Assembly: GCF_022867795.2 (NCBI RefSeq)
Contig: NZ_CP107006.1
Location: forward strand, 1,798,001-1,862,000
Direction: 5' to 3'
Length of the DNA: 64,000 nt
Origin: Chitinophaga horti
Lineage (GTDB): Bacteria; Bacteroidota; Bacteroidia; Chitinophagales; Chitinophagaceae
A model generated the notes under the pieces. That model made no database searches. It was not told where the DNA came from and saw nothing but the letters and a program-made list of their open reading frames with translations. Position 1 is the stretch's first letter. Each line of letters begins with the position of its first letter. Made by a program: the position numbers and the translations under genes. This document shows, piece by piece, positions 1 to 7,814 of this stretch.

Positions 1-1041
1 GCTATCAGCTCCCGCATGCCTACACCCGGACTCAAGTGGGAAACAAACCTTAACGTGAACGTCGGTGTGGACGTCGCTTTATTAAATAACCGCCTGCTGT
101 TAACCGCCGAGTATTTCGAACGGCAGTCGAAAGACCTGCTGTTCCAGCGGCCGATCGCACCATCACTGGGCTACGGCTCTATCGACGATAACATCGGTGC
201 GATGAAGAACGTGGGGTATGATATTCAACTGCAGGTTACTCCGGTAGTGACCAAAGATTTCAAATGGGACATTGGTGTTAATCTGGGGCACTATAAGAAC
301 AAGATCACGCAACTCCCGCAGAAGGAGATCATCCCGGCCAATACCTCTGTGATTGGTGCCACCAAAAAGCTGGTAGTAGGTAGTTCTGTATACGACTTCT
401 TCATTCGCGAATGGGCGGGTGTAGACAAAACTACTGGTCTCCCGACCTGGTATAAAAACGTGTATGAAACCCAGCCCGACGGTTCACAGGTATTAAAAGG
501 CCGCACAACGACAAGCGTGTACGCACAGGCAGATCAATATTTCGTAGGTAGTTCTCTGCCGGATGTAGCCGGCGGTATCAATACCACGCTTAATTACAAA
601 GGCATCGAACTGAGTGCATTGCTGGCCTTTAATATTGGCGGTAAAGTATTGGATTATGACCTGGTGATGTTGAGCCACAGCGGTAACAATACCGGCCGTA
701 CCTGGAGCAGGGAAATCCTTAACCACTGGACGCCGACAAACACCAACACAGATGTACCACGCCTTACTACTGATGCTACGAACTGGAATAGCACATCCAC
801 CCGCTTTTTGTACGATGCGAGTTATGCGCGCCTCCGCAACATCGGGTTAAGCTACAGTTTGCCTGCTAACCTGGTATCGCGCCTGCACCTGCAACAACTG
901 CGCGTGTATGGGAGAGGAGAGAACCTCTTCACCTTTTATAAACAAGATGGACTGGACCCGGAACAGGCGGTGGATGGCGTAACGTTTTACCGTTATCCTG
1001 CGCAAAAAACCTTCTCGGTTGGACTGGACCTTTCATTCTAA
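1..1041 (+). CDS. SusC/RagA-type TonB-dependent outer-membrane receptor, C-terminal part
   Basis: This is the carboxyl end of a TonB-linked outer-membrane porin that, with the SusD-type lipoprotein encoded just downstream, imports oligosaccharides or peptides. The frame is open from the first base, so the gene starts outside the window and the Met codon at 16 is internal. About 346 residues are visible. They show alternating short beta strands and the closing stretch of this family: an LRNIGLSYSLP strand, RVYGRGENLFTF, a DGLDPEQ turn, and a terminal aromatic residue after VGLDLSF, as expected for a beta-barrel protein. The SusD gene follows after 20 bp, so they are one operon. The substrate cannot be read from this fragment. 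Confidence 0.93.
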   Translation, partial: AISSRMPTPGLKWETNLNVNVGVDVALLNNRLLLTAEYFERQSKDLLFQRPIAPSLGYGSIDDNIGAMKNVGYDIQLQVTPVVTKDFKWDIGVNLGHYKNKITQLPQKEIIPANTSVIGATKKLVVGSSVYDFFIREWAGVDKTTGLPTWYKNVYETQPDGSQVLKGRTTTSVYAQADQYFVGSSLPDVAGGINTTLNYKGIELSALLAFNIGGKVLDYDLVMLSHSGNNTGRTWSREILNHWTPTNTNTDVPRLTTDATNWNSTSTRFLYDASYARLRNIGLSYSLPANLVSRLHLQQLRVYGRGENLFTFYKQDGLDPEQAVDGVTFYRYPAQKTFSVGLDLSF

Positions 1042-1061
1042 CGTAATGCTTAAACGAAGAA

Positions 1062-2564
1062 ATGATGAAAAAGACTTATCGTACTTTATATAGCCTGCTG
1101 GCCGGTTCCGTGCTGTTGTTTTCTTCCTGTAAAAAGGAATGGTTTGGCACATCACCTTCCGGCAGCCTGACTGGTAGCGAGATTTACGCCACCACTAAAA
1201 ACATCGACGCCCTGCTGAACGGCACGCTGCGTTACCTCATGGAAACGGCTACTTCGCAGGATAACCCGGGCTACGGCTCCATCCTGTTGGCGCACGAAGT
1301 AATGGGCAGCGATGCGATTGCCCGTGATGGCGTATATGGCTACCTCGCCACTTACGGCTTCACTGATCCATATGATAATACCACACGCCGCGCATTGTTC
1401 TACTGGACGTTCCAGTACAAAGTGATCGACAACTGTAACGGCATTATAGCCAATGTAGATAAAGCCACTGGTACTGAAGCGGAGAAGCGCTACCTGAAAG
1501 GCCAGGCGCTTGCCCTGCGCGCTTTCGTATACCTGAACCTGGTGCGCCAGTATCAATTCACCTATAGCAAAGATCAGAACGCGAAAGGGGTGCCGATCTA
1601 CACAGAACCAACTACACCTGCCTCACAGCCTAAAAAGCGCGCTACCGTAGCGGAAGTGTATGACCGCGTGCTCACAGATCTGCGCGAAGCTGGTCCATTA
1701 CTGGTAGGTTTCAAGCGTACCGTGAAAAACCGTCCCGATCTGAATGTCGTGAATGGTTTGGCCGCCCGTGCATTCCTGGTGACCGAAAACTGGGACTCCG
1801 CCGCCGCCCGTGCACAGCTGGCCGGGCAGTCGTACCCGATCATGGAACCAACTGAGTACAGTAAAGGCTTTAGCGATGTTAGCAATGTAGAATGGATATG
1901 GGGCCACCCGCAGGCAACGGACCAAAACCTCGGCGGCGCATCCTTCTTCGGGTATATCGATGTAACGCCCGCTACCGGCTACCGCAGCATCATGGCGGAT
2001 CCTAACTTCAAAGCGATTTTTGCAGACAACGATATCCGTAAAGCACTGTTCCGCATCAACACCGATACAACAAACGCGCTGTTCGGCTGGCTGCAATACA
2101 CGAAGTTCGTGAACAAGACCGATCAGAGTGGTCATATTCCTTTGATGCGTTCGTCCGAGCAACTGCTCATCGAAGCGGAAAGCAAAGCCCGCCTGAACAA
2201 GCTGGATGATGCAGTAACAGTACTGAACGGCCTGCGTGCCAAACGTGGCCTGGTAGCACTGGCAGCCGGCGATTTCACGCAGCCGCAACTGATCGAAGAA
2301 ATTCTCCGCGAACGTCGCCGCGAACTGTGGGGCGAAGGCTTCGAACTGCCAGACTTACTGCGCCTGCAACGCCCTGTCGTAAGAACAGTTTCTACGGAAA
2401 AGTTCACCGTGGCCACCGCCGGCGGCGGATCACGCCAGGAAACGGTAAAAGGTCACCACCAGCTGAAGTTCCCGGACAAATCCGACTTCTCCGTAAACAG
2501 CAATTACTACTTATTCTCCATACCGTTCAATGAAATAAACAGCAACCCTTTCATCAACGATTAA
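1062..2564 (+). CDS. SusD/RagB-type nutrient-binding outer-membrane lipoprotein
   Basis: A 500-residue surface lipoprotein that caps the SusC-type barrel encoded upstream and binds its substrate. The N-terminus has a lipoprotein signal with the lipobox LLFSSC, giving a lipidated Cys near residue 23. The middle is rich in TPR-like helices (for example ALALRAFVYLNLVRQYQF) and the C-terminal part holds the family signature of a helix with ILRERRRELWGEGFELPDLLRLQR. Two ATG codons in tandem (1062 and 1065) are both possible starts. The gene lies 20 bp after SusC and its stop is one base before the next gene, so the three are probably co-transcribed. Substrate unknown; absence of a nearby glycosidase and presence of a thioredoxin-like partner leave peptide uptake open. 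Confidence 0.93.
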   Translation: MMKKTYRTLYSLLAGSVLLFSSCKKEWFGTSPSGSLTGSEIYATTKNIDALLNGTLRYLMETATSQDNPGYGSILLAHEVMGSDAIARDGVYGYLATYGFTDPYDNTTRRALFYWTFQYKVIDNCNGIIANVDKATGTEAEKRYLKGQALALRAFVYLNLVRQYQFTYSKDQNAKGVPIYTEPTTPASQPKKRATVAEVYDRVLTDLREAGPLLVGFKRTVKNRPDLNVVNGLAARAFLVTENWDSAAARAQLAGQSYPIMEPTEYSKGFSDVSNVEWIWGHPQATDQNLGGASFFGYIDVTPATGYRSIMADPNFKAIFADNDIRKALFRINTDTTNALFGWLQYTKFVNKTDQSGHIPLMRSSEQLLIEAESKARLNKLDDAVTVLNGLRAKRGLVALAAGDFTQPQLIEEILRERRRELWGEGFELPDLLRLQRPVVRTVSTEKFTVATAGGGSRQETVKGHHQLKFPDKSDFSVNSNYYLFSIPFNEINSNPFIND

Positions 2565-2565
2565 A

Positions 2566-3549
2566 ATGAGTTTTATGAAGTATATAGCACTTGTAGCATG
2601 TTTCTTCACCGTTGCTGCCGCACATGCCTTCTCACTCTCCGGAACGGTGAATGGCGTGAAGGACGGCAAAGTGTACCTGCAGCGGTTCAATAATAAAATG
2701 TTTACCACCATCGATTCGGCGGTGATCGAGAATGGTCGCTTTACCTTCAAAACGAAGCCGGTATTGCCCGAGTTGTACGGCATCACGCTCAATCCATCCA
2801 GGAGTCCTTATTTCCTCTTCCTGGAAGACAGCAATATTGAAGTGGCGCTCGATACCGCACGGTATTTCCGCAATACGAAAGTCACTGGCTCGTCTGCACA
2901 GGATGTGTATAACAACTGGCAGCAGCACAGCGATGTGAAGCTGGATGAACTGATCAAAGCCAATCCGGCTTCACTGGCCACAGCCTACATCTTCTATCGC
3001 TACTATACCTATCGCACTACGCCCGAAGAAATCGAGCGCGGCATCTCCCTGCTCGACCCCTCGTTGCAGCAAACGCAGTATGTGAATGTGCTGAAGCAAT
3101 TGCCGACCACGCTGCGCTCCGTAGAAGTAGGTAAAAAGGCGCCTGATTTTGTGATCGCAGATACCGAAGGCCGGCAGGTGCATTTTAAAGATCAATTGGG
3201 CAAAAAGTACGTGCTGCTCGACTTCTGGGCCAGTTGGTGCGGTCCATGCCGGGCGGAGAATCCGAACCTCGTGCGTACATATCAGCAGTTTAAGGACAAA
3301 GGCTTCGATATTTTCGCCGTATCGCTTGATCGCAACGGCGACCGCGACAAGTGGCTGAAGGCGATTGCGGACGATCAGCTTACCTGGCAGCATGTGTCGG
3401 ACCTGGCGTTCTGGAATTGCGAACCGGCTGCCTTGTACGGCGTGCGCGCCATTCCTTCTAACCTGCTCATCGCGCCGGACGGAACAATACTAGCCCGTAA
3501 CCTCCGGGGAAAGGAGCTGGAAGCCAAGCTGGGCGAGCTTTTGAAATAA
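2566..3549 (+). CDS. TlpA/ResA-like thiol-disulfide oxidoreductase with DUF4369-type N-terminus
   Basis: A 327-residue exported thioredoxin-fold protein. Residues 1-23 form a signal peptide ending near AHAFS. Residues about 23-110 resemble the DUF4369 beta domain common in Bacteroidota (LSGTVNGVKDGKVYLQRF). From about residue 185 there is an AhpC/TSA-thioredoxin fold with KAPDFVIADTEG and the active site WASWCGPCRAENP, so both redox cysteines of CGPC are present, and a cis-Pro region near VRAIPSNLLI. It should reduce or oxidise disulfides in the periplasm or at the inner-membrane face. It starts one base after the SusD stop, so it is the last gene of that operon; such pairing with SusCD is frequent in this phylum. 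A strong terminator follows. The natural partner is not identifiable. Confidence 0.88.
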   Translation: MSFMKYIALVACFFTVAAAHAFSLSGTVNGVKDGKVYLQRFNNKMFTTIDSAVIENGRFTFKTKPVLPELYGITLNPSRSPYFLFLEDSNIEVALDTARYFRNTKVTGSSAQDVYNNWQQHSDVKLDELIKANPASLATAYIFYRYYTYRTTPEEIERGISLLDPSLQQTQYVNVLKQLPTTLRSVEVGKKAPDFVIADTEGRQVHFKDQLGKKYVLLDFWASWCGPCRAENPNLVRTYQQFKDKGFDIFAVSLDRNGDRDKWLKAIADDQLTWQHVSDLAFWNCEPAALYGVRAIPSNLLIAPDGTILARNLRGKELEAKLGELLK

Positions 3550-3553
3550 CTGG

Positions 3554-3588
3554 AAGGCGCGGTCTCTGACATGGGGCCGCGCCTTTTT
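3554..3588 (+). terminator. Rho-independent terminator after the SusCD-thioredoxin operon
   Basis: A 9-bp perfect stem (AAGGCGCGG at 3554-3562 with CCGCGCCTT at 3577-3585) is followed by a T run. It lies 5 bp after the oxidoreductase stop codon. Confidence 0.85.
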
Positions 3589-3596
3589 CCCGTTTG

Positions 3597-3651
3597 CGTA
3601 AATCAATTTCCCGTTTCGAGATAGCGGGCAGCACCAATGCCCTTAATTTCA
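3597..3651 (+). promoter_or_regulatory. Candidate LytTR-class operator plus promoter before a small conserved gene
   Basis: The stretch from 3591 shares most of its first 25 bases with the stretch from 26035, although the two loci are otherwise unrelated. CGTAAATC sits at 3597 and a degenerate second half at 3617. A -7-like box TAATTTCA starts at 3644, 47 bp after the first repeat, the same spacing as at the second locus (26041 to 26088). Direct repeats about 21 bp apart are the known layout of LytTR-domain sites. Here the second half-site is weak, so this copy alone is not proof. Confidence 0.4.
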
Positions 3652-3672
3652 TTGTATTAACCATTATTCATT

Positions 3673-3987
3673 ATGTGTGAAACAAGGGTCCTCAATCATG
3701 GAAATGATGCATTGGTAAGCTACTGCGTTCATTGTAAGTCGATTTATTTTTGGTATAATAACCTGCTGCTCACGTTTACCCACGATAGCTTCCAGGTATT
3801 CCGGGAAATGGTCAACGAAATAGAGTTTGAAGAGTGTGCCACCATCTTTCCCGATGGCATCGAACGCGCAGTCATGCATTCTCCCTGCAAATCTATCCGC
3901 TTTACGTTTACCTGGGGTGAATGGAAACGGATGAAAGCAGCCATCGAGGATGCAGTGTTGATGGAGCAGGTGTACGCCTGTATGTAA
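3673..3987 (+). CDS. Small conserved Bacteroidota protein, DUF6686-like
   Basis: A 104-residue protein without signal peptide or membrane segment, so cytoplasmic. It opens with MCETRVLNHG and a CVHC pair at residues 19-22, followed by a conserved-looking core (IYFWYNNLLLTFTHDSFQVF), a further Cys near residue 55, an SPCKSIRFTFTW segment and a Cys near the C-terminus. The layout matches a short family of unknown function widespread in Bacteroidota that I recall as DUF6686; this assignment is from memory of the pattern. The cysteine pair could bind a metal but no full zinc site is obvious. The gene stands alone, with its own terminator and a candidate LytTR-type operator upstream. Function unknown. 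Confidence 0.75.
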   Translation: MCETRVLNHGNDALVSYCVHCKSIYFWYNNLLLTFTHDSFQVFREMVNEIEFEECATIFPDGIERAVMHSPCKSIRFTFTWGEWKRMKAAIEDAVLMEQVYACM

Positions 3988-4022
3988 AGTCAGAATTGTT
4001 TTAGATCAAATACCAGTGTGAA

Positions 4023-4048
4023 GCCCGCGCCTGATGGTGCGGGCATTT
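4023..4048 (+). terminator. Probable terminator of the small DUF6686-like gene
   Basis: A short GC stem (GCCCGC at 4023-4028 with GCGGGC at 4039-4044) followed by ATTT. The T tract is poor, so the call is moderate. Confidence 0.5.
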
Positions 4049-4062
4049 ACATGCACGCTGCC

Positions 4063-4185
4063 CGTCATGGCGAGCGAAACGCGGCCATCTTCGTGCGTAA
4101 TCTTCGCACCAGTCATTCATAGCTACCTGGCGCTACTGTCTCGCAAACTGGAGCGGAAGTTTGCTTCATTTCATTCGTGATGACG
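4063..4185. repeat. Degenerate MITE-like element with 30-bp imperfect terminal inverted repeats
   Basis: The left end from 4063 (CGTCATGGCGAGCGAAAC) and the reverse complement of the right end at 4185 (CGTCATCACGAATGAAAT) match at 21 of 30 positions by my count. The left end resembles a CGTCATTGCGAGCGAA palindrome type that occurs between genes in many bacterial genomes. No transposase and no clear target duplication were seen. It lies in a spacer between two plus-strand genes. Confidence 0.55.
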
Positions 4186-4255
4186 AAGGAGTGTTAAGCA
4201 AGCAGGTCCGCCGGTTTTCATCAAAAATGCTTAATTTAAAGCATAAACCATTGTG

Positions 4256-4795
4256 ATGCCCTTTGATATAATTGTTCAATTAGCCAGTAACCTTATTTAC
4301 ATTGCGGCCATCATCGCCATCGTGTATTTCACGTTGAAGATATTCCGCAATGCGCCCGGAAAACCGCCCGCCGCGGCAGGCCCCAAAGTAGTCAGCCGCC
4401 CTTTGATGGACCTGTTCATCGAATGCAGGTACGACGTTCGTATGGTACAAGGCTGGAAGTACCAGGTATCCACCGTTATTTACCCGATGAATACCGACAG
4501 TGTGGAACAATTGCTGGAATCGCACGTGACGGGCATCCGCTCACTTAGCCTGGAAAGTGCTTCGTTCGATGTAATTCAATTGCAAACGCCCAGCGGGCCG
4601 CTTAGCGCATCTGGACTAAGGGCTTCCTGGCTGTTAACGCCTGTTATACCGGGCAACGTCAGTTTCCGCCTGCTCGTAGAGGTCGACAAGCTGGGTGAAG
4701 ACCCGGAACTGCTGAAGGTCTTGTTCAGCGATGTGTATGTTCGGCGTAACTACGCCCGCTGGTTAAAGTGGGGAGATAAAAAGCAGATGGCCTAA
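4256..4795 (+). CDS. Hypothetical membrane-anchored protein
   Basis: I do not recognise this 179-residue protein. Residues about 4-26 (IVQLASNLIYIAAIIAIVYF) form one hydrophobic helix, followed by a short Pro/Ala-rich linker and a soluble domain of about 140 residues with alternating strands and a basic C-terminus (YARWLKWGDKKQ). The helix has no cleavage site, so it is likely a bitopic inner-membrane protein with one soluble domain. The ATG at 4256 was preferred to the GTG one codon earlier. Its stop overlaps the stop of the convergent esterase gene by 4 bp. No terminator separates the two genes, so their transcripts may interfere. Confidence 0.7.
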   Translation: MPFDIIVQLASNLIYIAAIIAIVYFTLKIFRNAPGKPPAAAGPKVVSRPLMDLFIECRYDVRMVQGWKYQVSTVIYPMNTDSVEQLLESHVTGIRSLSLESASFDVIQLQTPSGPLSASGLRASWLLTPVIPGNVSFRLLVEVDKLGEDPELLKVLFSDVYVRRNYARWLKWGDKKQMA

Positions 4796-6111
4796 TTACC
4801 ATCTGGCTTCACCGTACCGCTAAATCCACTGGCCGGCCAGTAAAACGTAGCAGGATCGTCCGGCTTAGCATGATCGAATTTCCGGAATACGCCACCACGC
4901 CTGTTAAAAGGGAAATGTTTATCTGCCAGCGCATTCGCCACGCATTTCGCGATTTGCCAGGCACCAAAGGCGGAAAAGTGGGTATTATCCTTCAATGCTT
5001 CTTTTTGCCCAGGGTAAGTGCCTGCAGGATAGTGTACAAAAGCTTTCAGCGATTTTTCCGGTCCCCACGCTTCATACATCTCCTTGGTCATGGCATTGAG
5101 GTCGATGAGGGCTACCTTCATTTCTTTAGCCACCTGCCTCACCGCGGCAGGGAAGTCGCCGAGGGAGTTGGTGATCTTGCCGGTGCTGTCGAAGGATCGC
5201 CGGTTTACGGGTGTGATCAACACAGGTACGCCTTCGTGTTTACGCGTTTCCCTCACATAATACTCCAGCTCTTTTTTAAATGACGTAAACGCGCCTACGT
5301 TTTCGCCTTTACGCTTCTGGTCGTTATGCCCAAATTCGATAAACAGGTAGTCCCCGCCACGCATCTGGCTAAAGATCTTATCCAGCCTGCCTGCTGCCCG
5401 AAAGCTGTGAAGGGTTTCGCCGCTTTCCGCATAGTTGGCGATGGCCACATCGCGGGCATCGTAAAATGCCGGCAGTATCTGTCCCCAGGAACACCAGGGC
5501 TCGCGGGACTGGTCAACCACGGTGGAGTTGCCTGCCAGGAAGGCCACATGTTCCGCCTCCGCAGGCATGATATGAATCTCGCATATTTTTGGCAGGCTGT
5601 CGGAAAACTCTAAAGTGAGGCGATTGTCCCAATGCAGGTATTCGTGCTCGCGATCTTTCAGTTTTACCTTTCCCGTTACCACGCCTTTCTGGCGGATCAG
5701 GCTGTCGCGTACATGTACGGTGAATTTGCTGGCCCTTATCTCATTCTTCCGCGTACGTATGTTATAGAGCATCAGCCGGCGGCATTCCGCGCGAACTGTT
5801 GTGGCTGAACGTCCGTAACGGTCACCCGTATACAGTACCACATCATATTCACCTTCCGGCACATCTACCGAAAAAGAAAACGGGTGAGGGGCCGTAATAT
5901 AATCGCGGGTACGCTGGTGATCGATGTCTTTGTATTGCACTAAACGCAAACCAGTGGTGTCGTCCCAGCCATAGCCGCGTTCCTTGGTATAAAGAGCATC
6001 CGTATTTAATTCGCCTTTACCGGGGCCGATGAGAAATACTTTCTTTACGGGTTGCTGCGCAAACGTATAAGTAGAAAGCAGGGTACAAAGTAACAGCAGT
6101 TGTAATTTCAT
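4792..6111 (-). CDS. SGNH/GDSL hydrolase, rhamnogalacturonan acetylesterase (CE12) type
   Basis: A 439-residue exported esterase expected to remove acetyl groups from pectic rhamnogalacturonan or a related polymer. The ATG at 6111 gives a clean signal peptide (LLLLCTLLSTYTFAQ). Residues about 20-180 form a galactose-binding-like beta domain often found before CE12 catalytic domains. The SGNH domain follows: the Ser block reads AGNSTVVDQ near residue 195, block III reads FIEFGHNDQKR near residue 258, and the catalytic Asp-His block reads DNTHFSAFGA near residue 374. The Ser block has Asn where the family name motif has Asp; the nucleophile Ser remains. The gene is monocistronic and convergent with the gene to its left. 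Carbohydrate esterase activity is inferred from family only. Confidence 0.85.
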   Translation of the reverse strand: MKLQLLLLCTLLSTYTFAQQPVKKVFLIGPGKGELNTDALYTKERGYGWDDTTGLRLVQYKDIDHQRTRDYITAPHPFSFSVDVPEGEYDVVLYTGDRYGRSATTVRAECRRLMLYNIRTRKNEIRASKFTVHVRDSLIRQKGVVTGKVKLKDREHEYLHWDNRLTLEFSDSLPKICEIHIMPAEAEHVAFLAGNSTVVDQSREPWCSWGQILPAFYDARDVAIANYAESGETLHSFRAAGRLDKIFSQMRGGDYLFIEFGHNDQKRKGENVGAFTSFKKELEYYVRETRKHEGVPVLITPVNRRSFDSTGKITNSLGDFPAAVRQVAKEMKVALIDLNAMTKEMYEAWGPEKSLKAFVHYPAGTYPGQKEALKDNTHFSAFGAWQIAKCVANALADKHFPFNRRGGVFRKFDHAKPDDPATFYWPASGFSGTVKPDGN

Positions 6112-6606
6112 AGATGGAAGTTCTGTAAGCGCCAGGGGGCTTGTCAAGCTAAACCCCGCTGATGTTGTAAAATAGTATGTTTATTCTGATTTATCACTTT
6201 TAGCCGCCTGCCATGATCACATCTCCATGTTCATGATGCGCCGTGTGCCATCCGCCTTCCTTTCTAAACGTTCGTACCGTTCTAATGTTACTTTGGCCAG
6301 GATAAGGCGGAAGAAGCGCTCGAACAGGGGATTGGTCTCACCAATACCGACCATTATCCGTGAACTTGCAAGCGATTGCAAAAAAGCTGGCAAATCGAAG
6401 TAAAGTTAACAAGTGATCGCTTAACTCATACATGCTCGTCGCAGGAAATCCCAGTTTCATCGCTAAAAACCCAGGTGGCAAACCGGTCGTTCGTACCTTG
6501 CGGGGTATCATTACGTAAGGAAACCTTTCACAAACCCGTATCTGTATGAGAAAAGAACTTTTCACCGTGTTCCGGTGTTGTTTTCCTGGCAGGTCGTTTG
6601 GTATAC
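6112..6606. other. 495-bp divergent spacer with a short leftover reading frame
   Basis: This region separates the esterase (minus) from the efflux operon (plus) and must hold both promoters. On the minus strand, 6217-6354 encodes a 45-residue frame (starting MVGIGETNPLFERFFRLILA) with protein-like composition, rich in charged helix residues, and the frame is open back to a stop at 6406. It faintly recalls the dimerisation-helix region of Crp/Fnr proteins and may be a gene remnant. No RNA gene or terminator was seen. Confidence 0.4.
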
Positions 6607-7782
6607 ATGGAAAACTTTTCAAATAAGCTCAAAACCAGAACTCACTATATGAAGTGTTACAATTATTGCTACGGTTATATGTGGATGTTAATGGCAGGTG
6701 TGCTGCTGACGTCCTGCGGAGAAAAAAAGAAGGCGGGAATGCCCGGTGCGGGAGGCGTTAAGGATTACAAGGTGCAAACAGTGACAGCTGGTAAAGCAGT
6801 ACTCTACACAGATTTTCCGGCCACTATCCAGGGGCAGCAAGTCGTGGAGATTCGTCCCAAGATCGACGGCTTTGTGGAGAAAGTTTTTGTGGACGAAGGT
6901 GCCACGGTGAAAAAGGGACAAGTATTGTTCCGCATCAGCAACCCGATGTACGAACAGGAATTACGTACGGCGGAAGCTGGTATCAAAACTGCACAGGCAG
7001 AGGTAAGCACGGCAGAAATGCAGGTAAATAAGGTGCGCCCGCTTGTAGAAAAAGACATCATCAGTAAATATGAACTGGAAAGTGCGGAGTATTCGCTTCA
7101 GGCGAAGAAGGCTGCGCTTGCCCAGGCCAACGCTACCCTGGCCAATGCCCGTACGAACGTTGGGTATACCACCATCACCAGCCCGGTGAATGGTGTGATC
7201 GGTACGATCCCTAACAAAGTAGGCGCCCTGGTGAGTGCCAGCTCGGCCCAGCCATTGACGACGGTTTCACAGTCCGGCGACGTATATGCTTACTTTTCCG
7301 TGAACGAGAAGCAGTTGCTGGCGGTATCGCGTATGTATAAAGGCGCCACCATCCAGGAAAAACTGAAAAGCGCACCCCATGTACTGTTCATTCTGCCCGA
7401 CGGCGAAACTTACGACCAGGAAGGTAAGATCGAAACCGCCAGCGGACTGGTTACCTCAGAAACCGGTTCGGTACAGTTCCGCGCGACCTATCCCAACCCG
7501 CTCGGTATTTTACGCAGCGGTGGTAGTGGTACGGTACGTATCCCCCGTGAAATGGATTCTGCGCTCGTGATCCCGCAGGTCGCTACTTACGACCTGCAGG
7601 GCAAACGTTTTGCATGGCAGCTGAAGCCGGATACGACGGTAGCAAGTGTGCCCATTACGGTACGTGCTACGCCCGACGGTAAATCTTTCGTGGTGGAAGA
7701 AGGCCTGAAACAAGGCGACGTAATCGTGGTAGAAGGAATCACTGATCTGAAAGATGGCGCGAAGATCCGCCCCAAACAGTAA
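6607..7782 (+). CDS. RND efflux periplasmic adaptor (membrane-fusion protein, AcrA/MexA type)
   Basis: The adaptor that links the inner-membrane pump to the outer-membrane channel of the downstream genes. It carries a lipoprotein signal (MLMAGVLLTSC) so it is anchored in the inner membrane. Then come the family blocks in order: first beta/lipoyl half (DFPATIQGQQVVEIRPKIDG), the coiled-coil hairpin (residues about 100-170, AEAGIKTAQAEVSTAEMQ), second lipoyl half (TTITSPVNGVIG), beta-barrel and membrane-proximal domain. Starts are possible at 6607 and 6649 (MKCYNYCYGY); the shorter one gives a more ordinary signal peptide, so the true start is uncertain. The pump gene begins 32 bp downstream. 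Substrate is probably hydrophobic toxic compounds, by family. Confidence 0.93.
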   Translation: MENFSNKLKTRTHYMKCYNYCYGYMWMLMAGVLLTSCGEKKKAGMPGAGGVKDYKVQTVTAGKAVLYTDFPATIQGQQVVEIRPKIDGFVEKVFVDEGATVKKGQVLFRISNPMYEQELRTAEAGIKTAQAEVSTAEMQVNKVRPLVEKDIISKYELESAEYSLQAKKAALAQANATLANARTNVGYTTITSPVNGVIGTIPNKVGALVSASSAQPLTTVSQSGDVYAYFSVNEKQLLAVSRMYKGATIQEKLKSAPHVLFILPDGETYDQEGKIETASGLVTSETGSVQFRATYPNPLGILRSGGSGTVRIPREMDSALVIPQVATYDLQGKRFAWQLKPDTTVASVPITVRATPDGKSFVVEEGLKQGDVIVVEGITDLKDGAKIRPKQ

Positions 7783-7814
7783 CGCCGGCTGGCATTGACA
7801 ACTAAACAGACTTT

